Below, in pieces: positions 56,480 through 64,000 of a stretch of DNA of 64,000 nucleotides. Under the pieces are notes generated by a model. It searched no databases. It worked only from the letters and a program-made list of their open reading frames with translations, and had not been told where the DNA came from. The DNA is taken from contig NZ_CP110128.1 in the NCBI RefSeq assembly GCF_028471945.1, positions 4,018,501-4,082,500 of the forward strand. The letters run 5' to 3'. Source of the DNA: Pseudomonas sp. WJP1. GTDB taxonomy: Bacteria > Pseudomonadota > Gammaproteobacteria > Pseudomonadales > Pseudomonadaceae. The position numbers were made by a program, and so were the translations under genes. Each line of letters opens with the position of its first letter. Positions within the stretch are counted from its first letter, which is position 1.

Positions 56480-57224
56480 TTGGCGATGGATGTTGCTCAT
56501 GTTGACCACTGCCACCTTTGGGGCTCAGGCCGAGGACCCGCCCCCGGACACTGCTTCGACCATCCGCGTACTGCTCGCCGCAGAGCTGGAGACCACCCTC
56601 TCCAGCCAGATGAACGGGACGCTCGGTGAATTGAAAGCCACCTTCGGCGAACACGTGGCCAAGTCCGCGGTGCTGGCGCGCTTCAACTGCAACGAGGCCG
56701 AGGCGCGCAGCAAAGTCGCGGTGGCGGAACTGGCGATGGCCAAGCAGAACCTGGAAGCGAAAAAGCAATTGCGCCAGCTCAATGCCGTTGGCGACATCGA
56801 AGTCTCGATGGCCAACACCGAAGTGCAAAAAGCCGAGGGCGCCCGCGCCATGGGCGTGGCCCAGAGTGGTTATTGCCAGGTGTTGGCACCGTTCTCCGGG
56901 ACGGTGGCAAAGGTCTACGTCAAGCCGTACCAGACCGTCAGCGCCGGTACGCCGCTGTTCGATCTGGTCAGCGACGGTGCGTTGAAGGTGCGCCTGAACG
57001 TGCCCTCGAACCTGCTAAAAACCCTGAAGAAGGGCATGCCGCTGCAAGTGAGCATCCATGAAACCGCGAAGACCTACCCGGCCCATGTCACGGTGATCAA
57101 TTCGCGGGTCGATGCGGTGGCGCAGACCGTCGAACTGGAGGCGCGGCTCGACGAGAAATTCCCTGACCTGATGGCCGGCATGAGCGGCACGGCGCGATTC
57201 AATCAGGACACTGCTCAGCCATGA
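56460..57224 (+). CDS. Periplasmic HlyD/RND-type adaptor
   Basis: 254 residues. A Sec signal peptide (cleavage likely after FGAQA) makes it periplasmic rather than membrane-anchored. Barrel-sandwich halves (LSSQMNGTLGELKATFGEHV, CQVLAPFSGTVAKVYVKPYQ) flank a short helical hairpin, followed by a beta-barrel domain. The short hairpin fits RND-type adaptors. It would join the TolC-like channel to inner-membrane partners. Coupled to the upstream gene by overlap; AAGGA lies 8 bases before ATG. Confidence 0.87.
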   Translation: MFRPVRNWRWMLLMLTTATFGAQAEDPPPDTASTIRVLLAAELETTLSSQMNGTLGELKATFGEHVAKSAVLARFNCNEAEARSKVAVAELAMAKQNLEAKKQLRQLNAVGDIEVSMANTEVQKAEGARAMGVAQSGYCQVLAPFSGTVAKVYVKPYQTVSAGTPLFDLVSDGALKVRLNVPSNLLKTLKKGMPLQVSIHETAKTYPAHVTVINSRVDAVAQTVELEARLDEKFPDLMAGMSGTARFNQDTAQP

Positions 57225-57237
57225 CAAGTATTCAGCC

Positions 57238-58584
57238 ATGACCATGAATGAGCCCCTGCCCCACCCCCAACTGCTGCTGGAGTTGGACGCCCTGCGTGAC
57301 AAGGCGATTGCCGCCGACACGCTGAACGCCCTGGCCTTCAGCATGGCCAACGACCTGTATCCGCTGCTGCCGTTTCACCAGGCACTGGTGTTTGCCCAGC
57401 GTGAATCGTCGCTGGAACTGCTGTGCGTCTCGGGCCTGTCGCGTCCCAGCGAAGACTCGCCCTATTTGGTGTGGTTAGGTCGTGCCAGCCGCTGGATCGC
57501 CACCCAGGTGCCGGGCGGCGAGCCGGTCTGGCTGACCCAGGACACCACCACAGCGCCCGCGGACATTGCCGAAGGCTGGAACGAATGGTGGCCGGCGGGC
57601 CTGTGGTGCGTGCCAATACAGGACCGCGAGCAACAGCGCCTGGGCCTGCTCTTGTTGTTACTCGAACAGGAGCCGCCCGCGCGGCTGCGCCAGGTGCTGA
57701 CCGGCCCGATACAGACCTGGGCCTATTGCTGGGCCGCGCTGAGCCGACGGCGTCGCCTGGGCCGCTGGTGGCCCAATCGCAAACAAACACTGCTGGGCCT
57801 GCTCGTACTCGGCGCCCTGTTGTTGCTGCCGGTGCGGCAAACGGCCCTGGCGCCGACGGAGATCGTGTCGCGCCAGGCGCAGATCATCAGCTCGCCCATC
57901 GATGGCGTGATCGAGCACATTCAGGTGCGCCCCAATCAATCGGTCGACGCCGGCACACCGCTGTTTTCCCTGGACGAAACCACCCTGCGCAGCCGCGCCG
58001 AAGTGCTCGGCAAGGAGGTGGCAGTGGCCGATGCCGAACTGCAGGCGGCTAGCCAGCGGGCCTTCGACAACCCACAGAGCAAAAGCGAGCTGACCTTGCT
58101 CGAAGGTCGCGCGCAGCAGCGTCGCGCCGAATTGGCAGCGGTGCAGGCGCAACTCAAGCGCACCCGGGTACTCTCGCCGCGCGCCGGTGTCGCGGTATTC
58201 AGCGACCCCAACGACTGGCTGGGCAAACCGGTGGTGACGGGTGAACGGATCATGCAGGTGGCCGACCCGAGCCAGCCGGCCATGTTGATCCAGCTGGCCG
58301 TGGCCGACGCCATCGCATTGGAGCCCGGCGCCGAGGTCACGCTGTTCCTCACCGCGTACCCGCTGACCCCGCTCAAGGGCCAGATCCTCGAAACCAGTTA
58401 CCAGGCGCGGCCCAGCGATGAAGGCGTGGTCGCCTATCGACTGCTGGCGAGCATCGACGGCGCGCCGGAACACGCGCGCCTGGGCCTGCACGGCACCGCC
58501 AAACTGTATGGCGGCCGGGTGATGCTTGGGTACTACCTGCTGCGTCGTCCGCTGGCAACGTTGCGCGCCTGGAGTGGCTGGTGA
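57238..58584 (+). CDS. GAF-like/HlyD fusion adaptor
   Basis: 448 residues. The first ~165 look like a cytoplasmic GAF-type domain (NALAFSMANDLYPLLPFHQA, WCVPIQDREQQRLGLLLLLL). A single transmembrane helix (about 183-199) follows the basic SRRRRLGRWWPNRK. The periplasmic part is HlyD-like: barrel-sandwich (ISSPIDGVIEHIQVRPNQSV), a coiled coil of ~60 residues, and a beta-barrel domain. A ligand-sensing cytoplasmic domain on a secretion adaptor is unusual. It begins 13 bases after the previous gene and its TGA overlaps the next ATG by one base. Confidence 0.82.
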   Translation: MTMNEPLPHPQLLLELDALRDKAIAADTLNALAFSMANDLYPLLPFHQALVFAQRESSLELLCVSGLSRPSEDSPYLVWLGRASRWIATQVPGGEPVWLTQDTTTAPADIAEGWNEWWPAGLWCVPIQDREQQRLGLLLLLLEQEPPARLRQVLTGPIQTWAYCWAALSRRRRLGRWWPNRKQTLLGLLVLGALLLLPVRQTALAPTEIVSRQAQIISSPIDGVIEHIQVRPNQSVDAGTPLFSLDETTLRSRAEVLGKEVAVADAELQAASQRAFDNPQSKSELTLLEGRAQQRRAELAAVQAQLKRTRVLSPRAGVAVFSDPNDWLGKPVVTGERIMQVADPSQPAMLIQLAVADAIALEPGAEVTLFLTAYPLTPLKGQILETSYQARPSDEGVVAYRLLASIDGAPEHARLGLHGTAKLYGGRVMLGYYLLRRPLATLRAWSGW

Positions 58585-60680
58585 TGCTCGACCCGGCCGA
58601 CATTCCCCTGCCCCCTTTGCGCGAGGACCTGCGCCTGAGCGAAGCCGCCCACGGCAGCAGCGGCGAACCGGCGTGGGTGATCCAGGACACGGTGATCAAC
58701 CGCTTCTACCGCATCGGCTGGCTGGAGTTCGAGTGCCTGCTGCGTTGGGGGCAGTCGCCAAGGCAGATCAGCCAGCAGATCGCCGAAGGCACTGCGCTCA
58801 AGCCGGATGTGGAGCAGATCCTCGACTTCCGCCAGTTCCTCGAACAACACCAGTTGCTGCGTGCCGGGCCCGCGGCGTTGGCGCGCCTGCAGGCCAAAAG
58901 CGAGGAAGGCAGCTGGTTGAGTTGGCGCTGGTGGCTGCACCACTACCTGTTTTTCCGCATTCCACTGCTGCGCCCCCAGCAACCGCTGCAACACCTGGCC
59001 CATGCCCTTCGCTGGCTGTTCCATCCGCTGACCGCCATGGTGGTGGTGAGCCTGAGCGTGCTGGGGGTGATCCTGGTCCTGCAGCAATGGGACAGCTTCA
59101 CCAGTGCCGTGGTCGAGTCGTTCTCCACCGAAGGCCTGTTCAGTTTCGCCCTGGCACTGATCGTCGCCAAGACCCTGCATGAGCTGGGCCACGCGCTGGT
59201 GGCGACGCGCCTGGGGTTGCGGGTCGGGCACATGGGCATCGCCTTCGTGGTGCTGTGGCCGATGCTCTACACCGACACCGGCGAGAGCTGGAAACTCAGT
59301 CGTTCGCGCCAGCGGCTGGCCATCGCCTCGGCCGGGATCGTCACCGAGTTGTCCCTGGCCGGGCTCTCGACCCTGGGTTGGGCGCTGTGCGATCCGGGAG
59401 CGTTGCGCAATGCCCTGCTGTACCTGGCGACCACCAGCTGGCTGCTGTCCCTGGCCTTGAACGCCAGCCCGTTCATGCGCTTCGACGGTTACTTCATCCT
59501 GTCCGACCTGCTGGATTTTCCCAACCTGCACGAACGCGCCTCGGCGCTGGCCCGGGTCACCCTGCGGCGTAACCTGCTGGGTTTGCAGGAAGACTGGCCG
59601 GAGGTCTTCCCCACCGGTCAGCGACGGCTGTTGGTGACCTTCGCCATCGTCACTTGGCTGTATCGGCTGGTGCTGTTCCTGGGGATCGCCTTGGCGGTCT
59701 ACCTGTTCTTCTTCAAGTTGCTGGGGATCATTCTGTTCATGGTTGAATTGTCCTGGTTCATCGCCATGCCGGTGGTGCGCGAACTGGGCCACTGGTGGGC
59801 CAGTCGCGCGAGTATTCCACGCCTGCGCAAAGTGCTGTTTTATTCAATCCTCGGCCTGATCCTGGTGGGCCTCGCATTGCCCTGGCGCACCCAGATCGAC
59901 GCCGTGGGCGTGGCCCGCGCCGAACATCAGTTGCGGGTCTATGCGCCCTACCCGGCGCGCTTGCAGTCGATTCACGGCGAAGGCCCGGTCAAGGCCGGTG
60001 AGGTATTGGTGGTGCTCGACGAGCCGGACATCGCCTCGCGCCTGCACAGCAGCGAAGCCAATGCCCGCAGTTATCAGGCACGCCTGTCCGGGCTGCTGGC
60101 CGACCCCGGTGGCCTTGCCGAAGACGCGGTGACCCGCCAGCGCCTCAACGTGCAGTTCGAGGAAGCCCGCGCCGCCCGTTCGGAAATCGCCCGGCTCAAC
60201 CTGCAAACCCCGTTCGCGGGCCTGTGGCTGGACGTCAATCCGGACTGGAAACCCGGCCAGTGGATCGGCCGCCAGGACGCCCTGGGCATCCTGATCGATC
60301 CCAGCAGCTGGCAAGTGGACGCCTACGTCGCCCAGGACCAGGTGCATCGCCTGGTCACCGGCGATCGCGTGCGCTTCTATCCCGACGGCCAGACCACGCC
60401 GCTCGCTGGCCGGGTGCTGGTGATCGGCAGCACCCGCGCCAGCCAGTTGTCCCACCGCATGCTGTCCTCGCGTTTTGGCGGCCCGGTGCCCACCACCGCG
60501 CAGGAACATGAACTGGTGCCGAGCGCCGCGCTGTTCCAGGTGTTGATCCAGCTCGACGCGCCCTTGCCGAGCCTGCGCGAAACCCGTGGCCACCTGAAAA
60601 TCGAGGGTGAACGACGCAGCGTGCTGGGCGATGTCGCCACCCACTTGCTTGCCGTGCTGATGCGCGAAAGCGGATTTTGA
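58584..60680 (+). CDS. PqqD-like/M50 metalloprotease/HlyD fusion
   Basis: 698 residues from ATG 58584 (TGATG overlap). Residues ~25-95 resemble a PqqD-type winged helix (VINRFYRIGWLEFECLLRWG). A polytopic membrane part follows with the M50 motif HELGH (H199, E200, H203) and a second ligand D301 in NASPFMRFDGYF, the site-2-protease pattern. After the last helix (~430) comes a HlyD-like barrel-sandwich and barrel region (IHGEGPVKAGEVLVVLDEPD, LQTPFAGLWLDVNPDWKPGQ). So a putative zinc protease and an adaptor are one chain. In this operon it is the only candidate for the inner-membrane pump, and no ATPase is encoded. Confidence 0.85.
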   Translation: MLDPADIPLPPLREDLRLSEAAHGSSGEPAWVIQDTVINRFYRIGWLEFECLLRWGQSPRQISQQIAEGTALKPDVEQILDFRQFLEQHQLLRAGPAALARLQAKSEEGSWLSWRWWLHHYLFFRIPLLRPQQPLQHLAHALRWLFHPLTAMVVVSLSVLGVILVLQQWDSFTSAVVESFSTEGLFSFALALIVAKTLHELGHALVATRLGLRVGHMGIAFVVLWPMLYTDTGESWKLSRSRQRLAIASAGIVTELSLAGLSTLGWALCDPGALRNALLYLATTSWLLSLALNASPFMRFDGYFILSDLLDFPNLHERASALARVTLRRNLLGLQEDWPEVFPTGQRRLLVTFAIVTWLYRLVLFLGIALAVYLFFFKLLGIILFMVELSWFIAMPVVRELGHWWASRASIPRLRKVLFYSILGLILVGLALPWRTQIDAVGVARAEHQLRVYAPYPARLQSIHGEGPVKAGEVLVVLDEPDIASRLHSSEANARSYQARLSGLLADPGGLAEDAVTRQRLNVQFEEARAARSEIARLNLQTPFAGLWLDVNPDWKPGQWIGRQDALGILIDPSSWQVDAYVAQDQVHRLVTGDRVRFYPDGQTTPLAGRVLVIGSTRASQLSHRMLSSRFGGPVPTTAQEHELVPSAALFQVLIQLDAPLPSLRETRGHLKIEGERRSVLGDVATHLLAVLMRESGF

Positions 60681-60962
60681 AGCCGTCTGAAAGTGAGTTC
60701 AGCCGTGGATAGGGGGAAATCAGGTAATAAATCGACGAACGACGTCTAATCCGGGATCTGCAACCACACGGAGCGAGCGTTATGGAACTAACCTTTCACG
60801 GCTGCCTTGCGTAGTGAAAGGAATGCCATTGTGTCGTTGGAAAGTTTCCTTGAACTGTCCTGGCTGAACGTTGGGGGGGTTACTCACAAAGATGCTTGTT
60901 GATTTGCCCTCGATACATGAGCGGCCCACAACAAGGATCGGAACTTGAGAAAGGAAACCCTT

Positions 60963-62612
60963 ATGAACAAGTTTGCGCATCACCCCAGGCTTTACCTTGC
61001 CTGTACATTGTTGATGGCAATCAACGTTGCCCACGCCGCACAGACCGAAAAAACCAACATCCTGTTCATCGTCTCCGACGACACCGGCTACGGTGACCTG
61101 GGGCCTTATGGCGGTGGTGTCGGCCGCGGCATGCCGACCCCCAGCATCGACCAACTGGCGGCCGAAGGCACCACCTTCTACTCCTTCTACGCCCAACCCA
61201 GTTGCACACCGGGCCGGGCTGCGATGCAGACCGGGCGCATCCCCAACCGCAGCGGCATGACCACGGTGGCGTTCCAGGGCCAGGGTGGCGGTTTGCCGGC
61301 GGCTGAGTGGACACTGGCCTCCGTGCTCAAGACCGGTGGTTACGAAACCTATTTCACCGGCAAATGGCACTTGGGCGAGGCCGACTACGCACTGCCCAAT
61401 GCCCAAGGCTACGACGTCATGAAATACGCCGGCCTGTATCACCTCAATGCCTACACCTACGCCGACCCCACCTGGTTCCCGGACATGGACCCGGAAACCC
61501 GTGCCATGTTCACCCAAGTCACCAAAGGTGCGTTGTCCGGCAAGGCGGGGGAAAAAGCGGTCGAGGAATTCAAGATCAATGGGCAATACGTGGATACGCC
61601 GGTGGTGGATGGCAAGCCCGGTGTGGTCGGGATTCCGTTCTTCGACAGCTACGTCGAGAAAGCGGCACTGGAGTTCCTCGACACGGCGGCCAAATCCGAC
61701 AAGCCATTCTTTATCAACGTCAATTTCATGAAAGTGCATCAACCCAACCTGCCCGCTCCGGAGTTCGTCCACAAGTCGATCTCCAAGAGCAAATACGCCG
61801 ACTCGATCGTCGAGCTCGACACCCGTATCGGGCACATCATGGACAAGTTGAAAGCGCTGGGGCTGGATAAGAACACCCTGGTGGTCTACACCACCGATAA
61901 CGGCGCCTGGCAGGACGTTTACCCGGATGCCGGCTACACGCCATTCCGGGGCACCAAGGGCACGGTGCGCGAAGGGGGCAACCGGGTGCCGGCGATCATG
62001 GTCTGGCCCGGTCAAATCAAGGCAAACGCCAAAAACCACGACATCATCGGTGGCCTGGACCTGATGGCGACGTTCGCCTCGGTCGCCGGGATCAAACTGC
62101 CGGAGAAAGATCGCGAAGGCCAGCCGATCATCTTCGACAGCTTTGACATGACCCCGGTGTTGAAGGGCACCGGTCCCGATCCACGCAAAGAGTGGTTCTA
62201 CTTCACCGAAAACGAGCTGTCCCCGGGGGCTGCCCGAGTGGGCAACTACAAAGCCGTATTCAACCTGCGTGGCGACGATGGCGTATCGACCGGCGGACTG
62301 GCCGTGGACACCAACCTGGGCTGGAAAGGTGCCACCAAATACGTGGCGACGGTACCGCAGGTGTTCGACCTGTATCAGGACCCGCAGGAGCGCTATGACA
62401 TTTTCATGAGCAACGTTACCGAGCGCACCTGGACCATGGTGCCGATCAGCCAGTCCATTGAGAAACTCATGAAGACCTACATCAAATACCCGCCTCGCAA
62501 GATGCAAAGCATGACCTACGACGGCCCGATCGAAATATCCAAGTACCAGAAATTCCAGTCGGTACGCGAAGATCTGCAGAAAGAAGGCATCACCATTCCA
62601 ATACCCAACTAG
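60963..62612 (+). CDS. Arylsulfatase, exported
   Basis: 549 residues. Signal peptide ends INVAHA. The sulfatase motif is C81-T-P-G-R85 (PSCTPGRAAMQTGR), where the Cys is turned to formylglycine, and NILFIVSDDTGYGDLG supplies metal-binding Asp residues; GKWHLGE and YTTDNGAW complete the active site. It hydrolyses sulfate esters in the periplasm, and such genes are induced by sulfate starvation. AAGGAAA stands about 6 bases before ATG 60963; the frame opens at 60945. No maturase gene lies in the window. 282 bases without a recognised feature separate it from the secretion operon. Confidence 0.92.
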   Translation: MNKFAHHPRLYLACTLLMAINVAHAAQTEKTNILFIVSDDTGYGDLGPYGGGVGRGMPTPSIDQLAAEGTTFYSFYAQPSCTPGRAAMQTGRIPNRSGMTTVAFQGQGGGLPAAEWTLASVLKTGGYETYFTGKWHLGEADYALPNAQGYDVMKYAGLYHLNAYTYADPTWFPDMDPETRAMFTQVTKGALSGKAGEKAVEEFKINGQYVDTPVVDGKPGVVGIPFFDSYVEKAALEFLDTAAKSDKPFFINVNFMKVHQPNLPAPEFVHKSISKSKYADSIVELDTRIGHIMDKLKALGLDKNTLVVYTTDNGAWQDVYPDAGYTPFRGTKGTVREGGNRVPAIMVWPGQIKANAKNHDIIGGLDLMATFASVAGIKLPEKDREGQPIIFDSFDMTPVLKGTGPDPRKEWFYFTENELSPGAARVGNYKAVFNLRGDDGVSTGGLAVDTNLGWKGATKYVATVPQVFDLYQDPQERYDIFMSNVTERTWTMVPISQSIEKLMKTYIKYPPRKMQSMTYDGPIEISKYQKFQSVREDLQKEGITIPIPN

Positions 62613-62670
62613 CGGTGGCAAGCCAGCGCCTGCGCCTGATCGGCGCGGCGCTGGCTTTCGACTGCGGATT

Positions 62671-63006
62671 TCAACCTGCGGATGAATGCCGGGAATCGCT
62701 GGCCGCGCTGTGGCTCCTGCCAGTCCGGGCATTCATGACCAGGTTACCCGCGGCAATTTCCCGCGCACGACACACACCCCACGCCAGCGCCGTCGTCATC
62801 GTATCGTGGGGCAAGTAGTCGTGAGCCTCTTCAAACAGGTGCGATCCGTTTTTGTCGTAGACACCGATGAATAACTGCGTTCTGCCCTTTCTCGAAACTC
62901 TGGTTTGAACATCAATAAGAGTGCCGTCATCTTGCAATTCATCGTGGGATCGACAGTGCAACTCGCAGTCCGCCCAGAGCCAATACGTGGAACCTCTGCG
63001 CATCAT
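62671..63006 (-). CDS. Small protein of unknown function
   Basis: 111 residues from ATG 63006, which has AGGAGG 8 bases upstream. Beta-rich, with Cys in WADCELHCRSH; DVQTRVSRKGRTQLFIGVYD and LPHDTMTTALAWGVCRAREI are conserved-looking parts. It has no signal peptide. It converges with the arylsulfatase. Function unknown. Confidence 0.7.
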   Translation of the reverse strand: MMRRGSTYWLWADCELHCRSHDELQDDGTLIDVQTRVSRKGRTQLFIGVYDKNGSHLFEEAHDYLPHDTMTTALAWGVCRAREIAAGNLVMNARTGRSHSAASDSRHSSAG

Positions 63007-63441
63007 CTTCGCGGCCTCCTCTTGTTTGAATATCAATGAAAACCAACGCAGTACGAAATATTTAGTACGACAAATCTACAGCGTCAACTTCCTGAACGCT
63101 GCCATTTGTCGGGTGATTTTTTGTAGGCAATTCAACCCTGAAATACATCTCCCGTATCAACGTCGCTGCCAACTTAATTTTTCTCTATAGATAAAACCGC
63201 TAGTTGCAACTAGTTCGAAGAGTTATGACGGCATGACGATTGGGAACATTCTGATTTTTCCTGTGAAAAGGTTGATACTCAATGGATATGGCGCGGTCAT
63301 AACTTATGTGCAAACCGACGCCAGGTTACCGTTCAGCGCTACCTGGTCCTGTACTCCTTCTGCAGGGGAGCCGTTACCGGAATCGCGGTTTACGTTGGGC
63401 AGCTGGAGGCAGATCTTGCCCCGGCGATTAAGGTGAACCCT
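63007..63441. other. AT-rich intergenic region
   Basis: 435 bases between two divergent genes, with AT content above the surroundings at about 63010-63260. It must hold the CheB gene promoter. Short open frames here show no protein-like composition, and I see no terminator or clear operator. Confidence 0.4.
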
Positions 63442-64000
63442 ATGAAAACCACTGCGAAGCGCTCACCCAATGTTCCGCAACGAAAGGAACTGATCCCCAG
63501 CGACCTTGTATTCCCGGTGGTCGGGATTGGCGCTTCTGCCGGTGGCCTCAACGCGGTGAAATCGTTCTTCGAGCACATGCCCAATGACAATGGCATGGCC
63601 TTCGTGGTCATTCTCCATCTAGCCCCAGACCATGAAAGCATTGCCGACCGGATCATCCAGGACGTCACGCAAATGCCGGTGCGGCAGGTGACCGAGACGA
63701 TTTCGATCGAGAAAAACTCCGTGTACGTCATCTCGCCGGCCCATGACCTGATCATGAATGACGGCTATCTGTCCGTCGCCCCTGCACAGCGGTCGGCGGG
63801 CAGCCACATTGCTATCGATCTGTTCTTCAGGGATTTGGCGGATGTGCACAAGGAGCGGGCTTTTTGCGTGGTGCTGTCCGGCGCCGGCTCCGATGGCGCG
63901 GTCGGCTTGTCGCGCATCAAGGAACAAGGGGGAGTCACCTTGGTCCAGACCCCCGAAGAGGCCGAGTTCGACAGCATGCCGCGCGCGGCCATCGACACGC
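63442..64000 (+). CDS. CheB-type methylesterase domain, 5' part (probably CheB/CheR hybrid)
   Basis: 186 codons before the window ends. The CheB triad is S32 (GIGASAGG), H59 (VILHLAPDH) and D151 (GAGSDGAVG). There is no receiver domain before it. In this arrangement the methylesterase domain usually opens a long CheB-CheR-PAS hybrid, often with histidine kinase parts, used in non-flagellar chemosensory or stress signalling. ATG 63442 has AAGGTG 7 bases upstream. Confidence 0.85.
   Translation, partial: MKTTAKRSPNVPQRKELIPSDLVFPVVGIGASAGGLNAVKSFFEHMPNDNGMAFVVILHLAPDHESIADRIIQDVTQMPVRQVTETISIEKNSVYVISPAHDLIMNDGYLSVAPAQRSAGSHIAIDLFFRDLADVHKERAFCVVLSGAGSDGAVGLSRIKEQGGVTLVQTPEEAEFDSMPRAAIDT

Noticed and set aside
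60681..60962. A terminator or promoter between the secretion operon and the arylsulfatase gene
   Set aside because: No convincing hairpin with T tract and no clear -35/-10 pair could be identified in these 282 bases.

Overview
The window is a GC-rich chromosomal segment that reads as Pseudomonas, most likely the P. fluorescens group. The grounds are an MvaT-type H-NS protein, 4-hydroxyphenylpyruvate dioxygenase, divergent ahpC/ahpF and galU neighbourhoods typical of the genus, many REP sequences of the type GAGCGAGCCTGCTCGCGAT, and close family resemblance of nearly all housekeeping proteins. No rRNA, tRNA, CRISPR array, phage or intact insertion sequence was seen.

Layout. 0-3.4 kb: 3' end of a D-2-hydroxyacid dehydrogenase, an aminotransferase, and a small solo LuxR-type HTH protein followed by a NarL/RcsB-like response regulator. 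3.4-7.7 kb: a minus-strand pair made of a 649-residue protein of unknown function and an RHS-repeat protein with a Ser-rich tip. 7.9-15.8 kb: glycerate kinase with its likely CdaR-type regulator, an aldo/keto reductase, a RarD-like transporter, hpd, and a CSS-motif EAL phosphodiesterase. 16-23 kb: MvaT-like regulator, glyoxalase I, ahpF, ahpC, a KfrA-like coiled-coil DNA-binding protein, glutathione reductase, a hotdog thioesterase and a decayed MFS transporter. 23.8-25 kb and 40.1-40.9 kb: two copies of a ~757-bp inverted-repeat element with REP sequences at the centre. 25-30.9 kb: galU, several small proteins, then an alkylation-repair cluster (2OG-Fe(II) oxygenase, alkB, ada). 31-40 kb: acrylyl-CoA reductase-like protein, nitronate monooxygenase, modABC behind a Mo-box, topoisomerase IB, small proteins, and a TetR/NmrA-like divergent pair. 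40.9-43.4 kb: orphan ParA and an MltF-like lytic transglycosylase.

The most striking locus is 43.6-60.7 kb. A 3776-residue surface protein (N-terminal LEPRILFDGA motif, DUF4347-like domain, DUF11-like repeats, an SdrD-B-like domain, about eleven VCBS/cadherin-like repeats) is followed, with short gaps or overlaps, by a TolC-like outer-membrane lipoprotein, a periplasmic HlyD-type adaptor with a signal peptide, a GAF-like/HlyD fusion and a PqqD-like/M50-metalloprotease/HlyD fusion. No ABC ATPase is encoded. This looks like an export route for the giant protein in which an M50-type membrane protein takes the place of the usual type I inner-membrane ATPase.

A second notable system is the alkylation-response cluster at 28.2-30.9 kb. 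The 2OG oxygenase-alkB pair and ada carry near-identical upstream blocks containing an Ada-box-like AAT-N6-GCAA sequence at exactly the same distance from the start codon. The Ada protein itself keeps the methyl-accepting Cys but has lost the other three zinc-ligand cysteines of its N-terminal sensor domain. The window ends with an arylsulfatase, a small unknown protein, and the 5' part of a CheB-type (probably CheB/CheR hybrid) gene.
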